From: Ambrosia x helenae | Taxonomy: Eukaryota > Streptophyta > Magnoliopsida > Asterales > Asteraceae | Assembly: GCA_030844895.1 (NCBI GenBank) | Contig: CM061231.1 | Coordinates: 32,683,149 to 32,747,148, forward strand | Length of the DNA stretch: 64,000 nucleotides | Direction: 5' to 3' | Shown here: positions 24,398 through 35,234 of the stretch, piece by piece | How the letters are laid out: the number at the start of each line of letters is the position of its first letter | Position numbering within the stretch: the stretch's first letter is position 1 | Made by a program: the position numbers and the translations under genes | Notes under the pieces: model-generated | What the model saw: only the letters and a program-made list of their open reading frames with translations | What the model was told of the DNA's origin: nothing | The model's database searches: none

Positions 24398-24853
24398 CTA
24401 GGAGGTAAGGTCTCTGGCTACAGGTTTAGCTTCCGGCACGAGGTCTATTTGGAACTTAACCTCGCAGTCTGATGGCGATTCCGTCAAATCATCAGGAAAT
24501 ACATCCAAGTAATCCCGCACCACGGGGACATCTCCTAGCTTAGGGATATCAACCCCCACATCCATGACCTGCGCCAGGTACACCTTACACCAATGCTGAA
24601 ACATCTTCCCTGCCTTTAGCATAGAAATAACCCGAGGTAATGAGCAACCATCGTGCCCATGAACAGTAATACGATTCCGATCAGGAGCTGTAAGTCGCAC
24701 GAGTCTCCGCGCGCACACAAAGTAAGCATCCACGGTAGCCAGCCAGTCCATCCCAAGAGTAACATCAAAGCAACCCAATGACATTAAGTACAAGAGAATA
24801 GGAAGACTATGGCCCAATAACTCGATCCGACAATTATCTACAGCCTTGGTCAC
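24398..24853 (-). pseudogene. gypsy protease/RT junction fragment
   Basis: The 151-codon frame has the chromovirus protease C-terminus with LGCFDVTLGMDWL at about residues 31-43, then VVRDYLDVFPDDL and the RT entry EVKFQIDLVPEAKPVAR. The DTG active site would be upstream and is not visible. A 1-bp deletion just after PVAR throws off the frame, and homology fades at about 24376. Clade assignment (Tekay/Del-like) rests on these motifs only. Confidence 0.8.
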
Positions 24854-25460
24854 AAGGAGTGAATTTCCTACTGCAACCTTGTCCTCAATTAAATGTCTAG
24901 TATCCTTGGGATCTTATCTAACCCAATACAAAAGGTGATAGACAACAACCCATACAAAAACATTCACGACAAAACCGTCACATGATCCGTCACAAGACAT
25001 ATTCGGGATGTGTAAAGTAAGGGTAAACTTCTAATAACGTTGATCAAGTGTGATTAGCTGTTTACTTTACTTTAGTCACCCTAAACACAACAAGTTACGA
25101 CCACATTAACAATTCTGCCTACACATTAACACAAATACACATGGTATCTAGCTATTAAACCTTAAAGGTTTGCAATTAACAAACGAAGAAGGGAATTATA
25201 CCCTACCTCAAAACACAAGAGCATACACCCCCTATGAATTATTACAATAAAGCACTAAATAAGAGCCGTCATAACATACTTAAAACAAATATAGTTATTG
25301 GGTTTCCTTCTAACACTTTATGTATCTAAGTGTTCAACGAGAAGCATCCCAACCTATGTGTCGTGCATTACTCACTACATAATAAACTTCCCATACTACA
25401 TCAAAATACAAAGGCACTAATCACCCGTTTATGACTTCATGCTATTAAGCATAAAATGAA

Positions 25461-25495
<35 letters not shown>

Positions 25496-25615
25496 TACGT
25501 CAAAAAATAAGGATTACCTCTTGGTGTGCAGCTACCCAGCAGTTGACATTTCAACAGTTTGGTCCCATACCAGATTCGAGTTCGAGCACAAACTGCCTGA
25601 ATCCCTCGAATCATT
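24854..25615 (-). other. gypsy internal sequence lacking gag
   Basis: This is the space between primer site and protease where gag should be. No capsid or zinc-knuckle motif is visible in any frame. A (TA)n tract is at about 25457-25492. Confidence 0.5.
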
Positions 25616-25627
25616 GCTCTGATACCA
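25616..25627 (-). other. primer-binding site of the nested gypsy element
   Basis: The plus strand reads GCTCTGATACCA, which is TGGTATCAGAGC on the minus strand, three bases from the LTR edge at 25631. Confidence 0.85.
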
Positions 25628-25630
25628 ACT

Positions 25631-26295
25631 TGTAAGACCCTCAAATCCGACGGGTCAAACAGTTGGCATTCAAAGACTAACACCATAATTAATACTTAAG
25701 AAGTCTTATTTTATTATCAGAAAACACGCAGCGGAAATTAAATATTTAAATTATTCAAACATGAAATTCCCCACAACGGGTCAAAGCATATTTGTAAAAC
25801 AAAAACAATAATTTTAGAAAAGAGTTTTCTAGCAATAAAGTAGTCTCTTCTTATTCGAAATGTCACCAACCTCTGAGTAGTCCTGCAGCATGCCAAGGCA
25901 TCCCTTTTATTCTTCAAATACCTGAAATCAATCTAACGTGTATGCAAAAGTCAGCTACGCTGAGTGAGTTCAAGTTTTATAAATTTATATAAACAAGTAG
26001 TTTGTCAATTTAAAAATTAACAAAATAACTCAACCTCAGAGTCAACAATAAGCGCAAACCGCCAATTTATTCCCTAAGCAAAAATGTAAAGTCTAGAATA
26101 AGCGCAATCCGCCTACTTAACATAAGACTTTATCTTAAATCTACAATAAGCGCATTTCGCCTATTTGTCACAAAACTACAAGTCTACATAAGCGCATATC
26201 GCCTACTACGACTCAAACCATAACTATAAATCAGAGCAAACATACTGTAAGACTATCATAGCTCAATTTATAATACCATGTAACCGTCATACATA

Positions 26296-26337
<42 letters not shown>

Positions 26338-28305
26338 ACACATTTAGCCTAACAAGTATAACTCAAGGCAAGTCTCGATCTAACAAGCAAGGCTTCAAAT
26401 ACGTGCCAGGACATTAAGCGCATTCCGCTTATTAAATAAAAACTTAAGCCACACTCTAATCAAGACAACCGTCTATTCATATATATAATAATACATATAA
26501 CTCAAGCCATATAATAAAACATTAGGCGCATTCCGCCTACTTACGTTTCATGCCAAAATAATATATATGAATTCACAAAAATATTTATAACTTTATAAAA
26601 ATATTTTGTGACTTCATAAAAATAATCTTGCTTGTTTAGCATGCACGCCAGCCCAAAAATATTTAGAAGAACAATAACTAAAATAGTGGGCACAAGAACT
26701 CACCTTATCGCAATGAGCATACCACTTTAAGCTGTAGAAACAAGACAAAACACAGATCATACAATGGCTTCAACGACCTCCTTGTTCAAGCTACCTTACA
26801 TAACATAATCTGTCCAAGGCTCGTTTCTCATTGACCATTCATCTCTGTATAACCTTGAAAGGTAACATAACCCATAATCATGCTTCATTGTATGTTGTTT
26901 TATGCCATGGTAAAGCACCCATTAATTTTATTCCAACACCCACTACCCATTCACATTCTCCTAAGTTGTGACCACTTGTGAAACATTAATTGTATTCCAA
27001 TGTTCACAATGAGGAAAACTCATATTAAGCAAGAGAGATAAATGAGGTGTGTGTTAGCAAGCTTTATTAATTAAGGTGCATGTTTACTTGCTTGTTTAAC
27101 ACAATTATTATCACCGAGACATGAAATTCATGAGAGATAGAAGACTTGCTTGTGAGCAAGCTTATAAATTTAGGTGTAAGGGTGATTGCTTATCAAATCA
27201 AAACCTTGTCTATATGAGCGAGAAATTTGTTTTCCATGCATCAATATCTTTAATGCATATGCATCGATATAAAGCATGGTAGTCAACTGCCAATGCCCTC
27301 GCACATCCAACCCGTATCAGCATGCTTGAATCCAAATCAACCAGCAAACACTAACCAATAAATTTCATGCGCGACTTATAATGAAACACCATGCAATCCT
27401 ATTCGTTGGTATTTATCGCCATCATGCGTCATCTTCGTCATTGTGGCTACACCCTAACGTGGTTACACCATCCAAACCGTACCCAACCATGGACCATGCG
27501 CGAACCGGTGTCGACTAACCGACCCAAAGCTGATGGTCCTTCTAAAAGAAAATGCATGACCGGGTGTGGTACATGTATTGTGCGTTAAAATGGCCTCCCA
27601 AAGCCGAGTTTAAAGAACACATACAAATACGACACCAAAACCCGGTGAGATCATTACGTCCTCATAACATGTGATTCGAATAAGAGCTCCAAATTGTAAC
27701 TGGCGGTACCAAGCTTAGAAGAGATCCCACGATGCCATATAATCAAAGAGTAGGAATGAAGTTTACCTAAGATCGATGTAGAGGACTTTAGGCAGAACCA
27801 ACTCTCAATCGTACTTGGATACCGATACATGAACTTGTTGAAACAACCATATATGGTCCCCATCGCTCACCTCCATAACCTCCACCTTCATAGAGCCTAA
27901 CATCCATACCCTTAAATCGTGATTTCAAATATCGGAGCACCACGAGCCACCACGTCGCCTCCTCTTTTCTCTTTCCCGCTCCCTTCCCGTCATCATGTTT
28001 CTGCCGACCAACACCTAGACTACTAGGGTTTTTTTTTTATCTTTATATATAAAAAAATATATAACACAAAGACCCCTATAATATCACTTGAAGGCAACTT
28101 GTTCTCAAAGTTGTATAAAACCAACTTACATCAATTGCAATATGATCATTTCGATTCATATAAGTCATAAATTAAACGTTGAACTCATTAAGTGACCCAT
28201 CAAATAACGTCTTACGCGTCCAAACCCATTGACGGATCGATTCGATACAAACCCGGTTAGTTCGCTTCAAATAAAAATCACTTAGTGAAATTTTGGGATG
28301 TTACA
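25631..28305 (-). repeat. 5' LTR of the nested gypsy element
   Basis: The LTR is 2675 bp; on the plus strand it starts TGTAAGACCC and ends GGGATGTTACA. It holds at least six copies of an AAGCGCA-nnn-CGCC motif between 26045 and 26545, and (TA)n at about 26301-26333. Small frames such as 27391-27588 have no family features. Confidence 0.8.
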
Positions 28306-29305
28306 CATTGATAAAACACTTTTCATAAAACATGTTGGAAATCATGTCTTACTTGTTCAAATATATGTTGATGATATCATTTTTGGTTCAACAAACACAA
28401 AATTGTGTGATGAATTTAAGAAACTCATGCAATCAAAATTTGAGATGAGTGCAATGGGAGAACTGCAGTACTTTTTAGGACTGCAGATTAAACAACAAAC
28501 AAATGGAACTTTTATACATCAATCAAAATATGTTAAAGAATTATTAAACAAATTTTCTTTACAAGACTGTAAATCATGTTCCACTCCCATGACACCAACC
28601 ACACAAGTTGAACCAGATGATCAAGGAAAACAGGTTGATCAAACCATGTATAGATGTATGATAGGTTCCCTTTTATATCTAACTACTTCTAGACCAGATA
28701 TTATATTTTTAACATGTGTCTGTGCTAGATATCAATCAGCTCCTAGGGAATCACACCTTATTGCAGTCAAAAGAATTTTCAGATATCTGAAAGGAACTCC
28801 CACACTTGGAATTTGGTATCCTGCTTTAAGCAATACCAAGTTATCAGCTTTTTCAGATAGTGACTATGCAGGGTGTAAAATGTCAAGAAAATCAACATCT
28901 GGTGGTTGTCAATTCTTGGGAAACTGTCTAGTGTCCTGGCAATCAAAGAAACAAACATCTGTTGCAACTTCAACTGCTGAAGCTGAATACATTGCAGCTG
29001 CAAGTTGTACATCACAGATACAATGGCTCCAATATCAACTTCTTGATTATGGAATCAAAGAGACCAAGACACCATTGCTTGTAGACAGCAAATCTGCCAT
29101 TAGCATCATTCAAAATCCTGTTCAGTTTTCAAAGACTAAACACATTGAAATCAGGTATCATTTCATAAGAGATTGCTATGAAAAAGGCAAGATTGAAGTG
29201 AAACATGTAGCAACAGCTAATCAAATAGCTGACATTTTCACTAAACCCCTTGACACATCAACATTTCAGAAGTTAGTATCCATGCTAGGGATGCTAAATT
29301 TGTAA
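28306..29305 (+). pseudogene. copia RT C-terminus and RNase H
   Basis: The copia frame resumes with IDKTLF directly after the gypsy LTR end. It has the RT catalytic YVDDIIFGSTN, the FEMSAMGELQYFLGLQI block, and an RNase H with Asp in FSDSDYAG, Glu in TAEAEYIAA and Asp in VDSKSAI. The frame is open to its natural stop at 29303-29305. The ATG at 28298 belongs to the gypsy LTR and is not a real start. Confidence 0.9.
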
Positions 29306-29845
29306 GTGTTTCTCTTTATTTTTCTGCACAAATTTTTTATTTTTCACTTACATCTGTTTTCAAACACTTGAAAAACTTCTGAAAAGAGAGAAACTACTGA
29401 TGAACAAAACATCAGTACCGGGATAATTTCTGAAAAGTGATTAACTTCTCATAAAATAACCTTCGGAAGTTATGAATAAAAGTATTTATAAAGAATTTCT
29501 CATCAGCTGTTCAAAACTGCTGAAGAGAAAATGGGAACTACTGATGAAGACAACTCTTCATCAGCAGTTTAGTCAAAAAGGGCAAATCTGACTTTTCCCA
29601 TCATCAGAAGTTTGACCTAGTCGGTTTAAAACTTCTGATAAAAGGATTTTTAACCTAGGCGGTTTAAAACTTCTAATAAACAAGATCCAAGCGGTTAAAA
29701 ACTTCTGATAAATATCTTTTTTCAACACTTATCCTTTCAAACACAAAAATTCCCTCCTTCTCTCTCAAAAAAAAAAAAAAAGCTCTCAAACCCTTGAACC
29801 TGCAACACAAAAACACTGTTCGATTCATCAACACACACAAACCAC
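29306..29845 (+). other. spacer between RNase H and the extra ORF
   Basis: Non-coding. Three copies of a CGGTTTAAAACTTCTGATAA-like word lie at about 29618-29715. Inverted short words (CTGATGAA, TTCATCAG) also occur, as in the LTR. Confidence 0.6.
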
Positions 29846-32800
29846 ATGGCTTTAGTTCTTAAACAGGGACACAATCTCAGATCCTACTTAGAAATACAAG
29901 AAGGCTGGTCCCAATACGATGAGATCATTGATCTCGTCGTCAAATCCCAATATTTCACCGCTCTCACCATAGACCCACCAATACATCCTGAAACTCTCAA
30001 TGAGTTCTGGGCTAATGCTGTGACAGTGATGGTGGATGATGAAGTTATCTCCCTCAACTCAACAATTAAAGGGAGACAAATGGCCATAACACCGGCCATA
30101 CTCTCAAACAAACTGGGGTTGAATGATGTGAATGCCCCTGAGAAGTTTGACAACTCTGCAATCCACCTAACCATGACTGAGTGTGGTTATCAAGGTACTC
30201 TCTCACAAGCTACTATCTTTAAAAAGTATTTTGAACCAAAATATAAACTCTTGTTTCATTATATTATTATGTGCTTGAGTCCTAAAACTGGGTCTTATGA
30301 CCAGATGCCCTCAACCTTTCAACCAATCTTTCATTCTATTGTGAATGAAACAAATTTCAGGGCATCAAAACTTTTCTTTAATGAGTTGGTGTTACATCAC
30401 AATAACACTAAGAAAAAGTTTTTGTTATATCCAAGGTTCATTATGCAATGCATAATATCTGAACTGGGTAATGAGGTGCTTGTGGGTAAAATTGAAATTT
30501 TAAAACCCTTAACCTCACAAGCATACTCAAGGCACAACAAACAGGCTGCCTGGCCAGAAGATGACCAAGGGGAACCAGAACCAGTCCCCATGGAACCCTC
30601 ATCTTCCAAACCTACTCCACCAAAGGCCAAGAAACCCAAGATAACAAAACAAAAACCCACCAAACCTAAAAGAAAAGCTGTTCAGGAGGTTGAGATGCCT
30701 GAACAACCTGTTGTGCAATCTGCACTTGTTAAAGATGTGACTGAAACATCCTCTCAGTCTCATTCATCTCAAACTCCACCAAGAGCACCAATAACAATCC
30801 TTTTCAAAAGAAAAAGACTTAAGAAAAATATTCCACTAGATTCCTCTTTTGAAACTGCTGAACCCATTGCCCAAACTACTGAACCAGCACCCCAAATTTC
30901 TGAACCAGACATTGAAATAGCCAAACTTCTCTCTGGGCTAAAAGAAAAAGTCCCATCTACACTTGTCAGTCCCCATCAACCACATCAAACAGGGGACATA
31001 GCCTCAGACAGTGACATGGATGTGGACACTCATAGCCCTAACCAAAGAGATGAGGATGAACCAGAGTCTCTAAGCCCAAACTTAGAAACTTTTGGTACTT
31101 TTGAGGCTGCTACTACTCATTTACCACCCAGCGGTGGACCTGAGGACAGAAGTAACATAGCTAAGACCTCAACTGTGGCAACTACTGATGAAGGCTTAAT
31201 GCCTGAGGTAGGAAATCCTCTGAACCAAGAACAAGAGGTACATGAGACAACTGAGTTGGGCTCAGCTCATGATGTAACTGATACAGTCCTCATTGAGGAT
31301 GTAATCAGGGATTCAGATGATTCCATTGATTTGGATGATGTTTCAAAACACAAAACTACTGAATTGACGGCTACAAGTGAAGGTCCTGCACCTGGTGTCT
31401 CTAAGCTCAAGAAGCTAGTCACACCATCTCAGGTTAAAGCCCACTCAATCCATGATTCCCCTAGAGTGGCATCTTCTGTACAACAAGAAGATCAACCAAA
31501 AACACACCCCTCACTACAAATGCCTACCCAATTCCCTGGGCAAACAAGCATAGACCTGAACCAGCTATGCAGCCCAGATGGTCCCTTGTATCACATGATG
31601 AACACCCTCATCAAGAATCACATCCAAACATACACAGCTAACTTGGAGCTGTCCATGAAGAACCAATTTGGAGTGATACAGACGAAGATGAATGATCTGT
31701 CTAACAAGATTAATCACAACAGCAAACAGATTACTCATCTTCAAGGTCATTTCTCCCAAGCTTTAACTTCAAAGGCTGATGAAGCCAAAAAGGGGGAGAA
31801 AATCAAGGTACCTATGGATACACTTGAAGCCAGAAGAAAGGCAAGAGTGGCTATCCTAGCAAGAGATCAAAAAGATCAAGCCAGAAAAGAGAAACTGGCA
31901 CAACAATTTGGTGTCTCTATTCAAGAAATAGAAGATGCTGAAAAGTCTGATGAATCCCAAGGGCACAATGAAGAAACCTCTGATGGCCAAAGTTCTGATG
32001 AAGAATCAGAAAGTACTGAAGACAATCCTTCAGTAGTTGACAAACCTTCAGAAGTTGTCAACCTATCAGAAGTTAACACTTCCAAGACTAAAACTGCTGA
32101 CCCTTCCAGATCAACTGCTCCTATTCAACCAACCTCTGTTCCTATCAGGCCTACTACAACAGTTACCACATTGACTGTGCTAAACCCTTCTCCAATCTCT
32201 CAATCAGCAGAATTACTTGAGAAGAGTTTAGTTGCAGCCCAAAAGAAGGCCAGAGAAGATCAGATCTGGAAAACTCTGGAAGAAAGGGATGACTTAGATC
32301 TAAGCCATGAAGAAAAACTTCAGGCTTATGAAGCTGAACTCCAAAGGCAGGCTAGCCTAGATGAAATTGCTGAACAAGACAAAAGACATCAACTGATGTC
32401 TTACATTATGAAGAACAGCAAAATCAAAGCCCACACATTGAAGAGACTCTCTGTGGAAGAGCTGACAAGAAGAGCTCAACTTATTGCAGATAAACTTGCA
32501 ACAAGTAAAGACACAAAGGCCAAGAGAGCTCAGATGATAGAAGAACTGGTAGCTAATGGTTATGGTTCAAAAGCCTCAGTGTCCAAATGGGAAGAAGAAA
32601 GATTGGTGGACACATATAGAAAATACAAGGCTGCAAGGGCTGCTAATCCAGAGAAGTTTCAAACTGCTGAAGCTTCAACTTCAGTAGTTAGAACTTCTGG
32701 TGTTCAAAGAAGACCAGCTACACAAAGAAAGAAGTCAGAGGAGAAAGTGAAGACTGATTTCAGAATGGTACTACTAGAAGGTAGTACAGTAGTACATTCT

Positions 32801-33310
32801 GATTTTGACATAGAAGAGAAGCCTCTGCTCACACAATTCAGGGATCCTTCCACCTTTGCATATCAAATCCAGAAAACCATCACAGACAAACTGCACAATA
32901 AGGTAGTAACTGAACATCATTTACCAACATTTCAGATACCTAATATGATGCAACAAGAACAAGGAAGTGAGTCCCACCTGAGAGTCACTGAAGTAGAAAA
33001 CATTCAACGCTCAGGAGAAACCCAGGGTATCACCATGGTTCCCTACACTGCAGACTTTGACAAGTCTAAAGTACCAATCATCAGATGGTCCTTTACTGAT
33101 AACAACTCAGTACTTGTGACAAGAAGAGATCGAACAAGTAGGGAATATAGATCGATGAATGAACTGAAGAAACTATCAACCAAAGACCTGCTTACAATCC
33201 AACACTTAGAACCAAAGAAAGGGTCTCTTACTGATGATCAACTGAACCAGCTCAAGAATTCCATGTTCAAAGGAATATGGAAAATTGTGAAGGACAGAAA
33301 AGAACAATAA
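29846..33310 (+). CDS. long extra ORF of the Sirevirus-like element (1154 aa)
   Basis: The unbroken frame lies downstream of pol, where Sireviruses carry an additional (in some members called envelope-like) ORF. The N-terminal ~230 residues look globular (FWANAVTVMVDDEVISLNST near 53-72). A basic Lys/Pro patch follows at about 255-280, then a long acidic Ser/Thr/Pro-rich stretch. A coiled coil lies at about 582-645 and a charged helical region at ~655-700. The C-terminal third is again partly ordered. I see no signal peptide and no convincing membrane span, so an envelope role is not supported. Start: the first ATG, preceded by an A-rich leader. It is intact although gag-pol has several lesions. 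Function unknown. Confidence 0.8.
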   Translation: MALVLKQGHNLRSYLEIQEGWSQYDEIIDLVVKSQYFTALTIDPPIHPETLNEFWANAVTVMVDDEVISLNSTIKGRQMAITPAILSNKLGLNDVNAPEKFDNSAIHLTMTECGYQGTLSQATIFKKYFEPKYKLLFHYIIMCLSPKTGSYDQMPSTFQPIFHSIVNETNFRASKLFFNELVLHHNNTKKKFLLYPRFIMQCIISELGNEVLVGKIEILKPLTSQAYSRHNKQAAWPEDDQGEPEPVPMEPSSSKPTPPKAKKPKITKQKPTKPKRKAVQEVEMPEQPVVQSALVKDVTETSSQSHSSQTPPRAPITILFKRKRLKKNIPLDSSFETAEPIAQTTEPAPQISEPDIEIAKLLSGLKEKVPSTLVSPHQPHQTGDIASDSDMDVDTHSPNQRDEDEPESLSPNLETFGTFEAATTHLPPSGGPEDRSNIAKTSTVATTDEGLMPEVGNPLNQEQEVHETTELGSAHDVTDTVLIEDVIRDSDDSIDLDDVSKHKTTELTATSEGPAPGVSKLKKLVTPSQVKAHSIHDSPRVASSVQQEDQPKTHPSLQMPTQFPGQTSIDLNQLCSPDGPLYHMMNTLIKNHIQTYTANLELSMKNQFGVIQTKMNDLSNKINHNSKQITHLQGHFSQALTSKADEAKKGEKIKVPMDTLEARRKARVAILARDQKDQARKEKLAQQFGVSIQEIEDAEKSDESQGHNEETSDGQSSDEESESTEDNPSVVDKPSEVVNLSEVNTSKTKTADPSRSTAPIQPTSVPIRPTTTVTTLTVLNPSPISQSAELLEKSLVAAQKKAREDQIWKTLEERDDLDLSHEEKLQAYEAELQRQASLDEIAEQDKRHQLMSYIMKNSKIKAHTLKRLSVEELTRRAQLIADKLATSKDTKAKRAQMIEELVANGYGSKASVSKWEEERLVDTYRKYKAARAANPEKFQTAEASTSVVRTSGVQRRPATQRKKSEEKVKTDFRMVLLEGSTVVHSDFDIEEKPLLTQFRDPSTFAYQIQKTITDKLHNKVVTEHHLPTFQIPNMMQQEQGSESHLRVTEVENIQRSGETQGITMVPYTADFDKSKVPIIRWSFTDNNSVLVTRRDRTSREYRSMNELKKLSTKDLLTIQHLEPKKGSLTDDQLNQLKNSMFKGIWKIVKDRKEQ

Positions 33311-33339
33311 GGAATTAGTAAGGTTTTGGCTTCATCAAT

Positions 33340-33351
33340 CCAGGGGGAGAT
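33340..33351 (+). other. polypurine tract of the copia element
   Basis: CCAGGGGGAGAT lies directly before the 3' LTR start at 33352. Confidence 0.8.
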
Positions 33352-34050
33352 TGTTAGGACAAAAAGGATTGGTGAAACCACTTTTGCAAACCTTAGTCTA
33401 ATTCACTTCTGTCAAAATACTCTAAGTATAGAACTGCTGAAGACAAAGGATCAAACTGTTGAAGAAGAGATTCAGAAGTGCTGAAGAAGAAAAGTCATCA
33501 GAGTTCTGAAGTTCAAACCAGACACTTCTACTGAAGAACTACTGAAGACAAACTACTCATCAGTAGTTTGTCATTCATCAGTATTTACAGAAGATCTTTT
33601 CCACCGCCTTTGTATATCAGTAGTTTAATACTTTAGTATTTCTTTTTTGCTTTATGTACAAGTTCCAAGACTGCAACTTGTTGCAACTTGTTTCTGAACT
33701 TGCTTTTGGCAAGGTTCATGTATTTGTAAAGTCTATAAATAGAAGGGTTCATCCCTTTGTTTTAGACATTGATTTTAATACAAGAAATCCTTCAACACTT
33801 ATTATTGTTATTTCCATTTCGTGTTTACTGAGAATTTGTCAAAGTGTTTCATTCTTATTCAATACTTAGATTCTCAATAAACACTCATCATTTATTAGTT
33901 CTTGAATCCAGGGGGAGTAATAACTCCTGTTGATAAAGTGTAGCTATAAACTTATAAACATTCCGCTGTGCTATCACTCACCAAGAACTTGCTAAACACT
34001 TAAGTGTCAACTAGCAAGTTCAACTAAAAGAGCAGATTACTGATCCAACA
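33352..34050 (+). repeat. 3' LTR of the copia element
   Basis: This 699-bp copy of 19562-20260 is about 1% diverged and is followed by AAAAA, the target duplication. Confidence 0.9.
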
Positions 34051-34055
34051 AAAAA

Positions 34056-34451
34056 TCAGTCGTTTTCCCCCAAACCAATGTTTTGGAGTTGACACATCAA
34101 GTTTTTGGCACGGGGGAAATTGACATCGTTTTAAACTACTAAAACCAAACGCATCAACATACACCCAAGTAATACTAGTAGTCTATCTGTTTACATGGAA
34201 TCAAGTTAAAGGGTACTGGAAACTATTTTGTTTGGGCAAGTTCAATAAACGTGAAGATGTAACATAGTTTGACCAGCCTTGTATGGCTTGAAACTCAACA
34301 TTAAACATGTGCATTCTTAAGATAAAAGGATAAAATAGAAAGGTATAAAGCCAAAGGCATAGAGACTGACAAGTTTAAAAGTACAATCAGCTTACTCTAC
34401 TATTTTATCCTTTTATTTTATGAAACCCAAAACCTTTTTAAAACTATTTTA
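34056..34451 (+). other. continuation of the older gypsy LTR after the copia insertion
   Basis: It includes GACACATCAAGTTTTTGGC at about 34090, resembling an LTR end followed by a damaged tRNA-Asp primer site (GGCACGGGGGAA in place of the usual GGCGCC start). It ends with the ~68-bp repeat 34387-34456 shared with 16555-16622, just where the next element begins. Confidence 0.4.
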
Positions 34452-34625
34452 TCTTAGAAATTATATGTCATCTACATAGATTTGTATCAAAATTAAATGA
34501 CCTTTATGTGTTTTTGTGAAAAGTGTTGTATCAATAGTTCCATTGATGAAACCGGATTCCAACAAGAATTTGGACAAGGTTTCATACCAAGCACTAGGAG
34601 CTTGTTTCAAGCCATACAAGGCTTT
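34452..34625 (-). pseudogene. copia RT fragment
   Basis: The minus strand reads KLDKALYGLKQAP, AWYETLSKFLLESGF and IQIYVDDI, followed by a stop. These are consecutive copia reverse-transcriptase blocks. The frame breaks off at the edge of the 68-bp repeat. Confidence 0.8.
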
Positions 34626-35230
34626 GTCCAGTTAAAGGGGACTGAAAACATTTCTTCTTTTGCTTTTATGAAAATAGTTTCTGAGTTTGAGCTGACCCTT
34701 TAACATATCCCAGGCCTTGTCCATAATTTATGGGCTTAGCCTCAATGTAGTCAATAAACTCTTTTGCTTGTTGAAAACATCTGACATTGATTGATTATCT
34801 TGCAAGTTTTTATACAATTGATGCCTTTCTATTTCATAAAAAACTGATTTTTGCTTTTAATGAAAGGTTTTCTTTATCCAGAATTTTTTCCTTTTAGAGT
34901 TCTTCAGATTTTTTATCCTGAATTCTGGTTAGCTCACAGATTGTACTTTTAAACTTGTCAGTCTCTCTTTAGAGCTTTTCTTGCAATTGTTTATGCTCTA
35001 GTTTAAGTTTTTAATTTCTAAATTATGACTAGGGATTGTTACATGTGAATCTGGAGTTTCATCCCCAGATTCATTTCCACTTGTCATGAGAAAAAAGTTA
35101 GCCATCTCTTATTCATCATGTGATGAATCAATTGATAGCTATGTATCTTCCCCAACCAGTCCCATATGTTGCTTCTTTGCTTCTTCAAGCTTTCTTTTAT
35201 ACTAAGAAATATCTCTCAACTATTTGCTCT
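34626..35230 (-). other. decayed copia internal sequence
   Basis: No continuous frame. Only scattered gag-pol-like words are readable on the minus strand. Protease and integrase motifs are absent. Confidence 0.4.
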
Positions 35231-35234
35231 TGCA

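Larger units (their letters stand above)
24376..28305 (-). mobile_element. nested chromovirus-like gypsy fragment
   Basis: Reading on the minus strand: LTR (28305-25631), primer site, about 760 bp without gag motifs, a protease-to-RT segment, then an abrupt end inside the RT N-terminus near 24376. There is no second LTR and no target duplication. About 75-80 codons of the host copia RT are also missing at this site. A full insertion followed by a deletion that removed the gypsy 3' part together with adjacent copia sequence fits best. Confidence 0.8.
19562..34050 (+). mobile_element. Sirevirus-like Ty1/copia retrotransposon
   Basis: The LTRs at 19562-20260 and 33352-34050 are both 699 bp, start TGTTAGGAC and end CCAACA. 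They are flanked by the 5-bp duplication AAAAA (19557-19561 and 34051-34055). They differ by about seven substitutions and two indels, roughly 1%. A tRNA-Met type primer site follows the left LTR, and a purine tract precedes the right one. Order of parts is gag, protease remnant, integrase, reverse transcriptase, RNase H and a long extra ORF, which is the Sirevirus arrangement. A gypsy fragment is nested at 24376-28305. Without that nest the element is about 10.6 kb. Confidence 0.9.

Noticed and set aside
20417..24472. Copia gag-pol and the minus-strand frames over it as host genes
   Set aside because: All plus-strand frames fit one retrotransposon between matching LTRs with a target duplication. 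The minus-strand frames are shadows without domains.
28298..28305. ATG at 28298 as the start of a separate RT/RNase H gene
   Set aside because: The ATG is part of the gypsy LTR end (GGGATGTTACA). The copia coding sequence begins after it, within a broken pol.
29846..33310. Envelope glycoprotein for the 1154-codon ORF
   Set aside because: No signal peptide, no clear membrane span and no glycoprotein-like cysteine pattern were visible. The position after pol alone does not justify the name.
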